From Bradyrhizobium sp. 4 (lineage in GTDB: Bacteria > Pseudomonadota > Alphaproteobacteria > Rhizobiales > Xanthobacteraceae), in the NCBI RefSeq assembly GCF_023100905.1, contig NZ_CP064686.1, forward strand, positions 1,116,001 to 1,180,000: DNA of 64,000 nt, read 5' to 3'. Positions within the stretch are counted from its first letter, which is position 1, and every line of letters starts with the position of its first letter. The translations under genes and the position numbers were made by a program. The notes beneath the pieces were generated by a model. It was not told the origin of the DNA and made no database searches. It was given only the letters and a program-made list of their open reading frames with translations. Below are positions 9,433 through 19,117 of this stretch, in pieces.

Positions 9433-9820
9433 CGTCTCTCCTGATTCGCGGGCCAATCTTGCCCGCCGTCAGGCAGAAACTCCACTTATCGCCCTGTTCA
9501 GATTTCCGGAGCCGGCTCTCTCGATCGGGAAGAGCCTATAGGGAGCCTTTCCAGCTTTATGTGCTGACGTCTTCGGCGGCGGCACGGCTGTTATGATGTT
9601 TGCGGTGCGATCGATGTCGGCGTCTTAGCGGCGCGGGATCTTAGTTCGTCCCGATCGTGGAGCGCGTTCGCCGATAGAAGTGGGCGGCTTTCAAGCGTTT
9701 CGGCTGCTGTCGGAGTTCGGCGAGAGAGCCGCCGGCTCCTGATTGAAGTGCTTGCGGAGCGCTGCCACTCTGATTAAAAAATCATACTCAGGGGTTTTTC
9801 GATATCAGCAAGCACTCCCA

Positions 9821-10879
9821 ATGATTGCCGGCGCCGCCTACATCTCGAAGAGCGGGCTCTACGCCGATCCGCGCGAAGATTGGCTTGCCCAACACCGTGA
9901 GCAAGTCATTGATCCTGCTCGTCCGATCGTCGATCCGCATCATCACTTGTGGGACTGCGACGGCCAGCGCTATCTAATCGAAGAGATGTCCGTTGACATC
10001 GGCACCGGCCATAACATTGTCGCTACCATCTATGTCGATTCACGGTCGATGTATCGCGCGGTGGGACCAGAATCTTTACGTCCTATCGGCGAGGTTGAGT
10101 TCGCCAACGGCGTTGCCGCCATGAGCGCGAGTGGCGGCTATGGCAAGGCGCAAATCTGCGCCGGCATTGTCAGCCACGTGAATCTATTGCTTGGCGAAGC
10201 AGCAAAGCCGGTGCTGGAAGCCGAGATTGCCGCCGGCGGCAGCCGCTTTCGAGGCATCCGTCATTCCTCGGCGTGGGATTCCGATGCCGGCATTGCCGGC
10301 ATATATACGACGCGGCCCAGGGGGCTACTGCTGGATGCCACCTTCCGCAAAGGCTTTGCATGCCTGGCGCCGCTCGATCTTAGCTTCGATGCCTGGCTGT
10401 TTCATCCGCAGATCGGCGAGCTCGTCGATCTCGCTCGCGCCTTTCCTGATACGAAAATCGTGCTCGATCATTGCGGTGGCCCACTTGGGCTCGGCCGATT
10501 TGCGGGCCGGCGCGAGGAGACTTTTAGTGTGTGGAAAGCGTCGATCACGGACATCGCAAAATGCCCGAACGTCGTGGTCAAGCTCGGCGGCCTCGCAATG
10601 CGGCTATTGAGCTATGATTTTCACGAACGGCCGCAGCCGCCTTCGTCCGAGGAGCTGGCCGCCGCTTGGCGACCGTACATTGAAACCTGCATCGAGGCGT
10701 TCGGCGCTGGGCGCGCAATGTTCGAGAGCAACTTTCCACCCGATAAGGGCCAGTGCAGCTATCAGGTGATCTTCAACGCCTTCAAGCGGATCACGGAGTC
10801 CTGTTCAGAAGACGAAAAGAGCGCGTTGTTTGCGAAAACGGCTGTGGATTTCTATCGCCTTGACCTCGCACCGAGCTGA
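9821..10879 (+). CDS. Amidohydrolase-2 family metal-dependent hydrolase
   Basis: 352 residues from ATG 9821. The frame continues upstream to a weak TTG at 9743, and neither start has a clear ribosome binding site. The metal-binding PIVDPHHHLWD at residues 36-45 and a later VLDHCGGPLG place it in the TIM-barrel group that includes 2-pyrone-4,6-dicarboxylate lactonase and fuconolactonase-like enzymes, which open lactones or hydrolyse ring amides. It would act in the cytoplasm. Together with hydantoinase B and the nitrilase it points to a catabolic cluster. The C-terminal 60 bp of a second copy lie at 11312-11372. The exact reaction is unknown. Confidence 0.85.
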   Translation: MIAGAAYISKSGLYADPREDWLAQHREQVIDPARPIVDPHHHLWDCDGQRYLIEEMSVDIGTGHNIVATIYVDSRSMYRAVGPESLRPIGEVEFANGVAAMSASGGYGKAQICAGIVSHVNLLLGEAAKPVLEAEIAAGGSRFRGIRHSSAWDSDAGIAGIYTTRPRGLLLDATFRKGFACLAPLDLSFDAWLFHPQIGELVDLARAFPDTKIVLDHCGGPLGLGRFAGRREETFSVWKASITDIAKCPNVVVKLGGLAMRLLSYDFHERPQPPSSEELAAAWRPYIETCIEAFGAGRAMFESNFPPDKGQCSYQVIFNAFKRITESCSEDEKSALFAKTAVDFYRLDLAPS

Positions 10880-11945
10880 GTGAATCAAAAACGATTCCCA
10901 ATCAGCTGTCGCATGACTCAAACTCTCTGCCGTGGCTGGAGGCCGGCAGCGATGCGGTCGAAGTATTCGAACTCCACGCCGTCCCGGCCGAAATCGCTCT
11001 TCAGGGCAGAGATGCTTGCGCCCGCCTGGCTGGCGGAGGCATAGATGTGGCTCCAGTCGCTCCAGTCGCAGTCGGTCGCGTGGACTGCGACATCCAACAC
11101 CATCACCATCTCGGAAATCAAATCGAACACGCTTGAGGAGAAAGTCACCGAGCGTGGACCGGCAGCGGCGAGGAACTTGCCTTGCTCATCAAGAAGTCTT
11201 TACGCGACGGCCTCGAAGCAGCAACTATGGAAGTCGCCCGCCTCAACGATCGTAGCGGTCCTGGCTCTTTGGGCCAATCTGTGACGTAGGCCAGGCATTG
11301 GGACACGCTTAGCTTGGCGGCCTTACATTTGAGACCTGCATCGAGGCCTTCGGTGCGAGGCGCGTAAGATTTCCACCGCCTTGATCTCGGGAAACGTTAG
11401 AGCATTCGCCCTGCTCAGCAAATCGAGGGCGAATCCCAGATCAGCTGCCATGCGCCAGCCATTGTAGTACGTGAAGCCAGCCCGATCAGAATCCGATGGA
11501 TCGGCCGGGGTCCGACGAAATAGCGCTGGCGTTCGGCGAGGCAGTTCCCCGATAATGCTCACGGCAGTGCCAAATCCGCGGATGCACGTAGAAATTCGGC
11601 GACTTGAAGCCGACCTGCCGTGTGCGATGTTCGTCGCGCCGTTCGAGGATCCCGCCATTGGGCTGCCGTTATCGAGCAGTTGAAGGCGAAGACGCATTGC
11701 CATAGGCCGAACTTACAGAAATGCGAGGCTTTGGCTCCGGACGTGCTCGGTTGGATCCAGTACGGGATTAAGGTGTCCTCTGTACGGTCCGAACAGAATT
11801 ATTCCTTCATCAGAAGATCGAGTTGACCTAATGAACCGTGGCGCCTGCAAGCTGTCTTCGATTTGACCGGTTGCGTGGCCAATGCCGATCGACGTTGGAA
11901 CTAATCCCGGAAGCCGCGGCCCTGATCAAATGGAACACTTTTCGC
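10880..11945. other. Decayed intergenic region
   Basis: No gene here is convincing. Short open frames at 10918-11148 (minus) and 11323-11703 (minus) do not resemble anything I know and lack good starts. The only recognisable piece is the amidohydrolase relic at 11312-11372. Confidence 0.4.
11312..11372 (+). pseudogene. Relic of a second amidohydrolase 3' end
   Basis: About 60 bp match, with scattered changes and one inserted base, the part of the 9821 gene encoding AWRPYIETCIEAFGAGRA (intact copy near 10669). The surrounding gene is gone. It shows that the amidohydrolase region was once duplicated in tandem and then deleted. Confidence 0.6.
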
Positions 11946-12185
11946 ATGCCGTACTACTCTTTTGACCTTGTGATTGGCGCGGAGTACAGGGACCAAGGCG
12001 GTCTTATCCTTGAAAATCTTGAGCTTGCTTCCGAGCGGGCGCAGCAGCTCGCGACCGAACTCTCTGCCGTATATCCAGGCCTGAAGGCCAAGGGCTGCGC
12101 GGTTCGCGTCATTAACGTCGACAACACCGAACTCTATCGCACGCCGCTTGATCCGGCGCCGCCATCAAGGAGGCATCAGTACTAA
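11946..12185 (+). CDS. Small protein resembling the DUF6894 family
   Basis: 79 residues from ATG 11946 (MPYYSFDLVIGAEYRDQGG). The pattern of an aromatic N-terminus, DxxG, an acidic LENLELA helix and a C-terminal VRVINVDNTELYRTPLDP strand is that of short rhizobial proteins of the DUF6894 kind, which have no known function. The ribosome binding site is weak and the gene is isolated. A longer start at 11838 is possible, but its extra residues look random. Confidence 0.6.
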   Translation: MPYYSFDLVIGAEYRDQGGLILENLELASERAQQLATELSAVYPGLKAKGCAVRVINVDNTELYRTPLDPAPPSRRHQY

Positions 12186-13035
12186 ACTCCATCAACACTG
12201 GCTTCACTCGAAAGCTGGCGGCTCCACGAGTCGTGATTCCCATTTTGCGTAGTCGCCGATGGAACCTCGCGTGATGGGCCTATCCTCGCGAAGCGCTGAT
12301 TGTTATTCGGCCTGCAATATTGCCGCCTGAGTCGGGTGGCTACGGATAGGAGACGGCACTTTTACATGCGCGCCGAACGATCGCCGCGCCGCCGCATCTC
12401 TGGAGTTGAGACGCCACAAGCGCATGGCTGCCAAGTTGACCGACAGGCTCGCTAGCGCCAAAACACACGTCGGAACGAAATCGCCTAAAGCGTGTTTTCT
12501 AAGCCCTGTTTGCAGGGCCCGGGATGTTGCTCGCATTCGCCGTAGTACTATAGCGTTTCGGTGTGAGAGCTCTCGTGTCGACAAACTCCGACATTCGTAC
12601 GCTGCGGATCGACAATTATCTTTCTTGCACACCGCATGCGGGACGAAACCGCTTTGGCACTGACGTACCGCCTCAACCTCACAGTTACAACAAGCTGCAA
12701 TAATGACAAGGAGTCCTCGCATTCTGCAGGTCTTACTCGAGATGCCGTATCACATCTTTCAAACGGTCCATCTCTCCTGCCTCAGGAAGAACAACAGATT
12801 GGCGAAGATCGAAGACAAGTGGCAGCCGATCACAGCGATCTGTACGTAACGTACTGTTCAGGTTGAGGATTTCGAAAACAATTGAAGGTAGTTTTTCCGT
12901 CGTCCATTCCGATTCGAACGATAATACGAGTTCAAGGTCTACGTCGCGTCATCGTCGCAACCTACCTCACCAACGATTCAGTGAACGCTGTCGCGTTTGC
13001 TTCGCACGATACCATTCTCACGTTTGGAGTCCTTG
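12186..13035. other. Intergenic region before the chemoreceptor gene
   Basis: No supported gene. It holds an 18-bp repeat ATTCGGCCTGCAATATTG at 12305-12322, which recurs at 14407-14424, and the palindromic site at 12841-12855. Short frames on both strands have no recognisable product. Confidence 0.4.
12841..12855. promoter_or_regulatory. Palindrome TGTACGTAACGTACT, possible operator
   Basis: GTACGT-A-ACGTAC is a perfect inverted repeat about one base, and is the same core as the sites at 3026 and 20278. It lies 180 bp upstream of the chemoreceptor start. Shared control with the two solute-binding genes is an inference. Confidence 0.4.
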
Positions 13036-13504
13036 ATGACGCTCGTCAAGCGCTTGATTCTTGCTTTCACCGCCGTAGTCGCCGTCGGATTGATCGCTAC
13101 CGTTGTAACCAGCCTCTCGCTTGGTTCGTTTAGTGGCAACGATCAGAACGTAACGGAATCGCATGCAGCCGTTATAGCTGTGTACGAAACACAAATGGCT
13201 CTGTCGCGGCAAAACACGTTACTTGTAACCTACATTACAACCGCGGAGCGAAAATATCGCGACGAATTTGACCGACAGGCGATCGGTTTCGATCATGCCC
13301 TCGATCCGGCTCTCATCCTCGTCGGGGGGCACGCGGAAACAAGGCAAAACATAGAGCAGCTGAATGGCTTGATGAAGCAATGGCTGGAAAGCGCCGGAAA
13401 GAGCATGCGTTTCATGTCAGAGCTCGTTGAGACGCGGAATCTGAGGGCGAAGATCACTGAGCAAGCCGGGCGCGCCGTTGCCGCACTGAATGAGTCGATA
13501 GCCG
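13036..13504 (+). pseudogene. Methyl-accepting chemotaxis protein, N-terminal part (truncated)
   Basis: ATG 13036 follows GGAG and encodes a positively charged start, one transmembrane helix (ILAFTAVVAVGLIATVVTSL, about residues 7-26) and a helical periplasmic sensor region containing paired helices as in four-helix-bundle receptors. After about 155 residues the sequence runs into the inverted repeat of an IS701 element at 13505, which supplies the false ending EHYFGRV. The second membrane helix, HAMP and signalling domains are lost, so it cannot signal to CheA. The IS may have carried off or displaced the 3' half. Confidence 0.75.
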
Positions 13505-14406
13505 AGCACTACTTTGGCAGAGTTTAAGCTGCGCGGGATTCCCAAATCAGTTTTTTTGTGACTCATGGGTTGTTTGTGGAGGGGCCGACCATGGGAGGCG
13601 GGAGATCGGATTGGCGGAAGGAGCTTGGACGCTTTCTGGAGCCGTTTTTGGATCGATTGGGTCACAAGGCTCGGCGGCAGATGTGCCCAGCCTATGTGGC
13701 GGGACTGATTGGCTCCGGCGATCGCAACAGCATCCAGCCCATGGCAGCGCGCGACGGACAGGTCGGCTACGACCAGCTGCATCACTTCATAGCAAGTGGT
13801 GTATGGGATGCGGCCCCGCTGGAGAACGTCCTGCTTGCCGAGGCCGACAAGATGGTTGGCAGTGATGACGCCTGGCTGATCATCGACGATACGGCGCTGC
13901 CGAAGAAGGGGGAGCGCTCGGTCGGCGTGGCGCCGCAATACGCTTCAGCCCTTGGCAAGACAGCCAACTGTCAGTCTCTGGTCTCGGTGACGCTGGCCTC
14001 GCGCGAAGTGCCGGTGATGGTCGGGCTGCGGCTATTTCTACCCGAGACCTGGACGAACGATCCCGAGCGCTTGAGGCGAGCCCACGTGCCGAAGGATCGG
14101 CAGATCGCTCTAACAAAGCCGGAGATCGCGATCGAAGAAATCGATCGTGTCATTGCCTCCGGCGTGCGTTTCGGCTGTGTGCTTGCCGATTCAGGATACG
14201 GATCAAGTGGGCCTTTCCGCCAGGCTTTGAGCGAGCGCGGGCTGCTGTGGGCAGTGGGACTGTCGCGACGCCAGAACGTCTACCCCGCGGACGTTGCCCT
14301 TATCTTCCCCATCGCAAAAAACTGGAAAGCGCCGCAAATACCACATTCCTGACCGGCCTCCGGTTTCCGCCGAGGCAACGTTGAACGGAGAGAAATGGCG
14401 AATGTC
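13505..14406 (+). pseudogene. IS701-family element, 3'-truncated, with broken transposase
   Basis: The left inverted repeat AGCACTACTTTGGCAGA at 13505-13521 is the same as that of the complete copy at 50548. A transposase frame follows from 13591 (MGGGRSDWRKELGRFLEPF). The DDE-type core is seen in WLIIDDTALPKKGERSVGV and FGCVLADSGYG. A frameshift near 14318 ends the frame in ...WKAPQIPHS, while the correct continuation (RKYHIPDRPPVSAEA, then EKWR) is in another phase. Homology stops near 14406, just before the ISL3 element. Confidence 0.85.
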
Positions 14407-14423
14407 ATTCGGCCTGCAATATT

Positions 14424-16079
14424 GGGTCTGACTCATTTCCGATGAAGTTTGCCGGGCGACTGTGGTTCTCAAACGGAGAATCAGCGCCATGCGGACGGGC
14501 TTTCAAATCTCATCGCTAGTACCGAGTGGTTTGGTGTTTGATGGTGTAAGTGACTCAATGGATTCGGTTATTCTGGCTGTTCGGTCAGAGGCTGCGGAGG
14601 CCCAATGCCCTTTGTGCGCGACAGCGTCGCGCCGAATCCATAGCCGATACATCCGGCACGTGGCTGATTTGCCGTCAGCGGGCAGAAGGGTGCGCCTCCG
14701 ATTGCTCACGCGGCGCTTCACATGTGAGGTGCCGCATTGCCGCCGGCGGATCTTCGCGGAGCGGTTTGGAGAAGACATCGTCCCGCTTCGACGGCGCCGG
14801 ACGGCACGGTTGGAATACATCGTCCATCACTTGGGGTTGGCGCTCGGCGGCCGGCCGGCGGCAAGCTTCGCCAAGCGGCTCATGCTGCCCGTCAGCAACG
14901 ATACCTTGCTGCGGGTGGTCCGCCGGCGGACGGCGATGCCGACAGATCCATTGCTTGTTGTGGGCATCGATGACTGGGCGTTCCGGAGAAATCATCGATA
15001 CGGGACGATCGTGTGCGATTTGGAGCGCCGGCGGATCGTTACCCTGCTGCCCGACCGGGAAACGGCGACCGTTCGGGCGTGGCTATCGAAGCACCCAGCG
15101 ATCAACATTGTGTCGCGAGATCGCGGTGGTGGATACGGCGAGGCAGCAGCCAAGGCGCTGCCGAACGCCATCCAAGTCGCCGACCGCTGGCATCTGATGG
15201 AAAATGCGAGCGCGGCCTTCCTTGATGCGGTGCGCCGCTCCATGAACAGAATCCGAACCGCAATTGGAGCGACGACGATCAACCCGGAATTGCTGACCTG
15301 TGCGGAAAAGCTGCGCTATCAGGGCTATTTGCGGCGGCAGGACAGCCATGCCGTAATTACGGCTCTCGTCAGCGACGGTGTGTCGCTCAAGGAGATCGTC
15401 CGCCGCACAGGACATAGTCGCAATCTGGTTCGCCAAATTAGCCGCGGCGGCGGTACGGATATGTTCCGCACCCGTCAAAGCACCCTGGACGGGCATCTGC
15501 CGTTCCTGGACGCGCAGTGGTCAGGCGGCTGTCGCAACGGTGCCGAGCTCTGGCGCCGCTTGAAGGGACAAGGCTTCAAGGGATCGCTGCGCGTCGTGGC
15601 GGAATGGGCGACGCGACGGCGACGTGCCGAGACCATCAGCCATCAACAATTGCAGAAGGTCCCCGCCGCCAGGACGATAGCGCAGCTGATGACGACGAAG
15701 CGCGACCACCTAACCAAAGCCGAGACCGTCACGCTTGCGGTCATCGAACAAAACGTTCCTATGCTGGCCGATGCCCAAGCTCTCGTTGGCCGCTTCCACG
15801 CGATGATCCGAAAGAAGGCCGAGATGGAGCTCGAACCTTGGATTGATGACTCCAAGCGGAGCCTCATTGCCTCGTTCGCGAATGGCATTGCCAACGATAA
15901 GGGCGCGGTGCACGCGGCTATCACGCAACCATGGTCCAATGGCCAAGTGGAAGCTCAGATCACCAAGCTCAAGCTGGTCAAACGGCAAATGTACGGGCGC
16001 GCTAAGCTCGATCTCCTTCAGGCTAGGCTGATTGGCGCGCCATAAAAACAATCACGATCATCGAATATGCGTCAGAGCC
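14424..16079 (+). mobile_element. Complete ISL3-family element
   Basis: Left end GGGTCTGACTCATTTCCGAT at 14424. The right end, read inward from 16079, is GGCTCTGACGCATATTCGAT, so the two form an imperfect inverted repeat. The element is 1656 bp long and encodes one transposase. No matching 8-bp duplication is visible, so flanking DNA has probably rearranged since insertion. Confidence 0.85.
14489..16045 (+). CDS. ISL3-family transposase
   Basis: 518 residues from ATG 14489; an in-frame upstream start at 14462 is less likely. An N-terminal zinc-finger-like region has CPLCATASRRIHSRY and a second pair of cysteines (CEVPHC). The DDE core includes VGIDDWAFRRNHRYGTIVCDL, IVSRDRGGGYGEAA, VADRWHLMEN and the late acidic block WSNGQVEAQITKLKLVKRQMYGRA. 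Length and motifs are complete, so it may be active. Confidence 0.92.
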   Translation: MRTGFQISSLVPSGLVFDGVSDSMDSVILAVRSEAAEAQCPLCATASRRIHSRYIRHVADLPSAGRRVRLRLLTRRFTCEVPHCRRRIFAERFGEDIVPLRRRRTARLEYIVHHLGLALGGRPAASFAKRLMLPVSNDTLLRVVRRRTAMPTDPLLVVGIDDWAFRRNHRYGTIVCDLERRRIVTLLPDRETATVRAWLSKHPAINIVSRDRGGGYGEAAAKALPNAIQVADRWHLMENASAAFLDAVRRSMNRIRTAIGATTINPELLTCAEKLRYQGYLRRQDSHAVITALVSDGVSLKEIVRRTGHSRNLVRQISRGGGTDMFRTRQSTLDGHLPFLDAQWSGGCRNGAELWRRLKGQGFKGSLRVVAEWATRRRRAETISHQQLQKVPAARTIAQLMTTKRDHLTKAETVTLAVIEQNVPMLADAQALVGRFHAMIRKKAEMELEPWIDDSKRSLIASFANGIANDKGAVHAAITQPWSNGQVEAQITKLKLVKRQMYGRAKLDLLQARLIGAP

Positions 16080-16179
16080 AAATTTGAACGCCGATTGACA
16101 CCGTAGGACATCCAGACCGTCGTGATCGGCGATATCGACATCGGGGGCTTTCTATGGCGCCCTTCTCAAGCTGATCGCG

Positions 16180-17257
16180 GCTTACGCGCCGATCAAGGGC
16201 AGTGTGTTGCCGCCTTTGCCGGTATAAGCGACATGCAATCGGCGGCCGCAGCGAGCGCAACGGAACAGACCAGGCAGCAGAGCTTCGCCGCGCCGGATAG
16301 CCCCGCGGCCCAAATAGCTCTTTCCGTTGGCATTGTCGGCGATCAGACGCTGATTCCGTTCGAACTCCTCCGAGGAAATATATGCCTCGTGATGGTCGCG
16401 GATCAAACTTCCCAGTCTTTCCAGTTCCGACGGATACTGTCGCGCACGACTCGCTTTCTGCCACCTTCGATCAAAACGCGCGTGCCGCGCCGGCCGAAGA
16501 CGAATGCGCCGGCATAAACCGGATTGGTCAGCACGTGGTGCAGTGTGTAATAGACCGGCGCTTTCCACTCGGTTGTTTGCTTGCCATGGCCGTGAACGAC
16601 CGCCGGAAAGACGACTTGCTCCTCCCGGAACCAAAGCAACACCTGCCGAATCGACTGCAGTTCGGCGAATTTGCGAAACACCAGGGCGATGCTATCCTGA
16701 ACGCGCCGATCCGGGTCCTTCTCGATCCGGCCATCTTCGGCCTTGACGTAGCCGACTGCCACGGTCAGTAGGAGCTCTCCACGGCGTGCCTTCTGCTTAA
16801 GCGCCTCGAGGGAACGCTGCCGGAATACCGAAAGCTCCATCTCGCTCATCGTGCCCTTCATGCCAAGCAGGAGGCGATCGTTGATCGAGCGAGGATCATA
16901 AATGCCGTCTTCATCGACAATCAGTGTTCCGACTAACCCGCAGAACTCAAGCAAAGTATGCCAGTCGCGGCCATTGCGCGCGAGCCGCGACGCCTCCAGC
17001 GAAACAACGGCGCCCACCCGACCCTCGCAAATTGCTGCCAAAAGCTTCTCGAAGCCGGGTCGAGCCGTGCCGGCGCCAGATCGGCCGAGATCATCATCGA
17101 CGATTTGAACATCGCTCCAGCCCAATCGGCGAGCCCGGTCGGCGAGGGCATATTGGCGCCGCTGGCTCTCCAGGTTGTTCGCGGCTTGGTAGGATGTCGA
17201 CTGGCGGATGTAGACGATGGCGTCGCGGCAAAGGTGCTCAGCGCTGATCTTGCTCAT
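16180..17257 (-). pseudogene. Large serine recombinase, frameshifted and 3'-truncated
   Basis: The start MSKISAEHLCRDAIVYIRQSTSYQA contains the resolvase-type catalytic serine (RQS, residue about 19). GRSGAG, SRLARNGRDW and INDRLLLGMKGTMSEME follow, then a recombinase domain (PDRRVQDSIALVF). Near 16430 the frame shifts; the continuation (RLGSLIRDHHEAYISSEEF, NQRLIADNANGKSYLGRGA and a zinc-ribbon CARCGRRLHVAY) is in the next phase. The C-terminal third is absent. Such enzymes integrate or excise mobile DNA. A 65-residue gene overlaps its start. Confidence 0.85.
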
Positions 17258-17435
17258 CGCGCACCTCCGCGAGGCTTTGGACCGGCTGCCCGGCCGTTGG
17301 CGTGATTATCGCTTCGACGAGCCGACACCGCAACAGCGCTATTGCCTTCAGCCTCTCCTCGTCCGACAGTTCGGCTGGTGGTACGGCGATGGCGAACAAA
17401 TCCGGTTGCGTCCGCAGCGGGATCTTCATTGGCAT
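17238..17435 (-). CDS. Small protein overlapping the recombinase start
   Basis: 65 residues (MPMKIPLRTQPDLFAIAVPPAELSD...). Its last 20 bp overlap the recombinase gene. The same arrangement, with an unrelated-looking but similarly sized protein containing a QMDLFG/PDLF-like N-terminal motif, occurs at 62180-62419 before another recombinase. The pairing suggests a conserved accessory gene of this recombinase module. Function unknown. Confidence 0.5.
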   Translation of the reverse strand: MPMKIPLRTQPDLFAIAVPPAELSDEERLKAIALLRCRLVEAIITPTAGQPVQSLAEVRDEQDQR

Positions 17436-17616
17436 CTCCTCCTTCGGGGGTGGAATCCCCCACAGAAGAGGCTACGAGATGATCGAGCATGGCACGAATC
17501 TCGAGGAGGGCCTTAAGCGGAATCCGGGGTGTGGCAACAATCGCAATCGAACCGGCTTGTGGGGTGACCATCCAGTCTGGAACGTAGAGCGTTCCGTCAT
17601 GCGGCTGCCGGATTAA
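17436..17616 (-). pseudogene. Remnant of an upstream recombinase-module gene
   Basis: In the minus-strand frame ...HDGTLYVPDWMVTPQAGSIAIVATPRIPLKALLEIRAMLDHL, the phrase 'W(M)..P' followed by ALLEIRAMLD resembles small proteins commonly encoded before such recombinases. No start is visible because the adjoining IS66 fragment replaces it. Low certainty. Confidence 0.35.
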
Positions 17617-17621
17617 AAAGT

Positions 17622-17905
17622 GGCGAATGCCGTTATGTTCCTGCTCACCGACTACAAGAACGGTTTGACCAACGAGCGGGTGGAATGGATAGGCTACAAC
17701 AACATCGAACGCCAGATTCCCGGCATTATGGCGCTGCTTCCGACGAGGGCGCCGAGAATTGGGCAGTTCTGGCTTCGTTAATCGAGACCTGTAAGCTCAA
17801 TGGCGTCAGTGCCGAGCACTGGCTCGTTGACGTTCTCGCGAAGCTCGTCAATGGTTAGCCTGCGGCGCGACTGGACGAACTGCTCCCTTGGGCGTCGTTC
17901 TACAC
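17622..17905 (+). pseudogene. IS66 transposase C-terminal fragment
   Basis: Pieces in more than one phase read DEGAENWAVLASLIETCKLNG, AEHWLVDVLAKLVNG (then TAG) and ARLDELLPWAS. These form the C-terminus of a TnpC different from those at 5680 and 33018. It adjoins the pRiA4b-like gene, which often accompanies such IS66 ends. Confidence 0.75.
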
Positions 17906-17935
17906 GATGCATGCACACGATCCGAGGCTGGCGGC

Positions 17936-18538
17936 ATGAGCCTGAACACGACCGCGGTCCGGGTCAAGGTAATCCTCAAGGAAGTAAAACCAGAGGTGAT
18001 GCGTCGCCTTGTCGTACCCGTCACGCTGCGCCTTGATCGGCTGCATCTGACGCTTCAGGCGGCGTTTGGTTGGTCAACCAGCCACCTCTTCGAGTTCTTC
18101 GCTGGTGAAGACCGTTGGGGGATTCCTGATCCCCACAACGACTACGGCCATCAGCCCATGGATGCCAGCAAAGTACGGCTCTGCGATGTCGTTCGCGAGA
18201 TCGGCGCCAAGACGATCCACTATCTCTATGACTTCGGCGACAGCTGGGATCACGTGATCAAGCTCGAAAAGTTGTTCGACAACACCACGACGGAGGGCAT
18301 GCCCTTCCTGCTCGAGGCCGCCGGTCGTTGTCCTCCGGAAGACGTCGGCGGTGCGCCAGGCTATGCCGAATACCTCGACGCCATCAGCGACCCTGCTCAT
18401 CCGGAGCACGAACATATGCGCCGCTGGGGCCCTGAGCAGTTTGATCCCAACCTCGTCGACCGGAAGGCGCTCGAGGCCGCCGTCACCGCTTTGTCGGAAA
18501 TATGGAAGCCGCGCCGGCGCACCACGCGTTCAAAATAG
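17936..18538 (+). CDS. Plasmid pRiA4b ORF-3-like family protein
   Basis: 200 residues from ATG 17936. The family is shown by VRVKVILKEVKPEVMRRLVVP, LDRLHLTLQAAFGWSTSHLFEF, HYLYDFGDSWDHVIKLEK and RCPPEDVGGAPGYAEYLDAI. Members are cytoplasmic proteins of unknown function, common on rhizobial plasmids and next to IS66 genes. This one abuts an IS66 relic and looks intact. It may be an IS66 passenger. The longer frame from 17888 lacks support. Confidence 0.85.
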   Translation: MSLNTTAVRVKVILKEVKPEVMRRLVVPVTLRLDRLHLTLQAAFGWSTSHLFEFFAGEDRWGIPDPHNDYGHQPMDASKVRLCDVVREIGAKTIHYLYDFGDSWDHVIKLEKLFDNTTTEGMPFLLEAAGRCPPEDVGGAPGYAEYLDAISDPAHPEHEHMRRWGPEQFDPNLVDRKALEAAVTALSEIWKPRRRTTRSK

Positions 18539-18644
18539 ACGTCAAGCACCAATCAAATGGGCCTCAGAGCTACGCTTACGTCCGATCAAGACGGCGCGCG
18601 ATCTGATCGGCAGTCGCCGTCAATAAGCTGAGTGCGCATCTGGA

Positions 18645-19117
18645 GTTCGTGTTCGCGAATATCTCGCGCGGAACGGCCTCAGCGCGAGTGAGGCCAAGCA
18701 GGTCACGCTGGTAGCGGTCCCACCTGTGACCGGCGAGCGGGCTCCGTCAGGGGCAGGTCGAGGTGAGCACGCTCAGTGGCATCTTGCGCGACGAGGCGCT
18801 GGAGCGGGGTGGAATCCACTCGCTCTTCAACGACACCAATCTGTTCGGCCAGTTCACCGGTGGTTCCTATGTTCTGCGGGAGAGGTTCATCAAGGACGAT
18901 CCGAATGCATCCCGCATGCTTGTTGAGGGCGTCTCGCGCACGATCGCGTGGGCGCAGACGATACCGGCCGAGGAGGTGAGGGCGGTTCGACCGGATCATC
19001 GCGGATCGCAAGCGCTATGAGGATGGCCTCGCGATCAAATATTGGAAGAGCGCCGGCGCGCGAACGGCAAGACCATCGTCTTCATCACACATGGCATCGA
19101 CGAGGCCGCGATATAGT
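18645..19117 (+). pseudogene. Sulfonate/nitrate-type ABC transporter relic: binding protein fused to ATPase tail
   Basis: Fragments in several phases read VREYLARNGLSASEAKQVTLVAVPPV, LSGILRDEALERGGIHSLFND, GGSYVLRERFIKDDPNASRML and AIKYWKSA, the C-terminal half of an SsuA/NMT1-type binding protein. This passes directly into ...ANGKTIVFITHGIDEAAI, the end of an SsuB-type ATPase. The permease and most of both genes are deleted. It ends at the convergent solute-binding gene. Confidence 0.78.

Larger units (their letters stand above)
8252..9502 (-). mobile_element. IS3-family element, apparently complete
   Basis: Inverted ends TCTGAACAG...CGATAAGTGGAG...TCTGCC occur at 8252 onward and, inverted, up to 9502. 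Between them are overlapping orfA and orfB on the minus strand. The size of about 1.25 kb is typical. No clear 3-bp duplication is visible, so the exact ends may be off by a few bases. Confidence 0.82.

Noticed and set aside
10918..11148. Minus-strand 76-residue frame after the amidohydrolase as a gene
   Set aside because: No ribosome binding site, no recognisable family, and it lies in a decayed region that contains an amidohydrolase relic.
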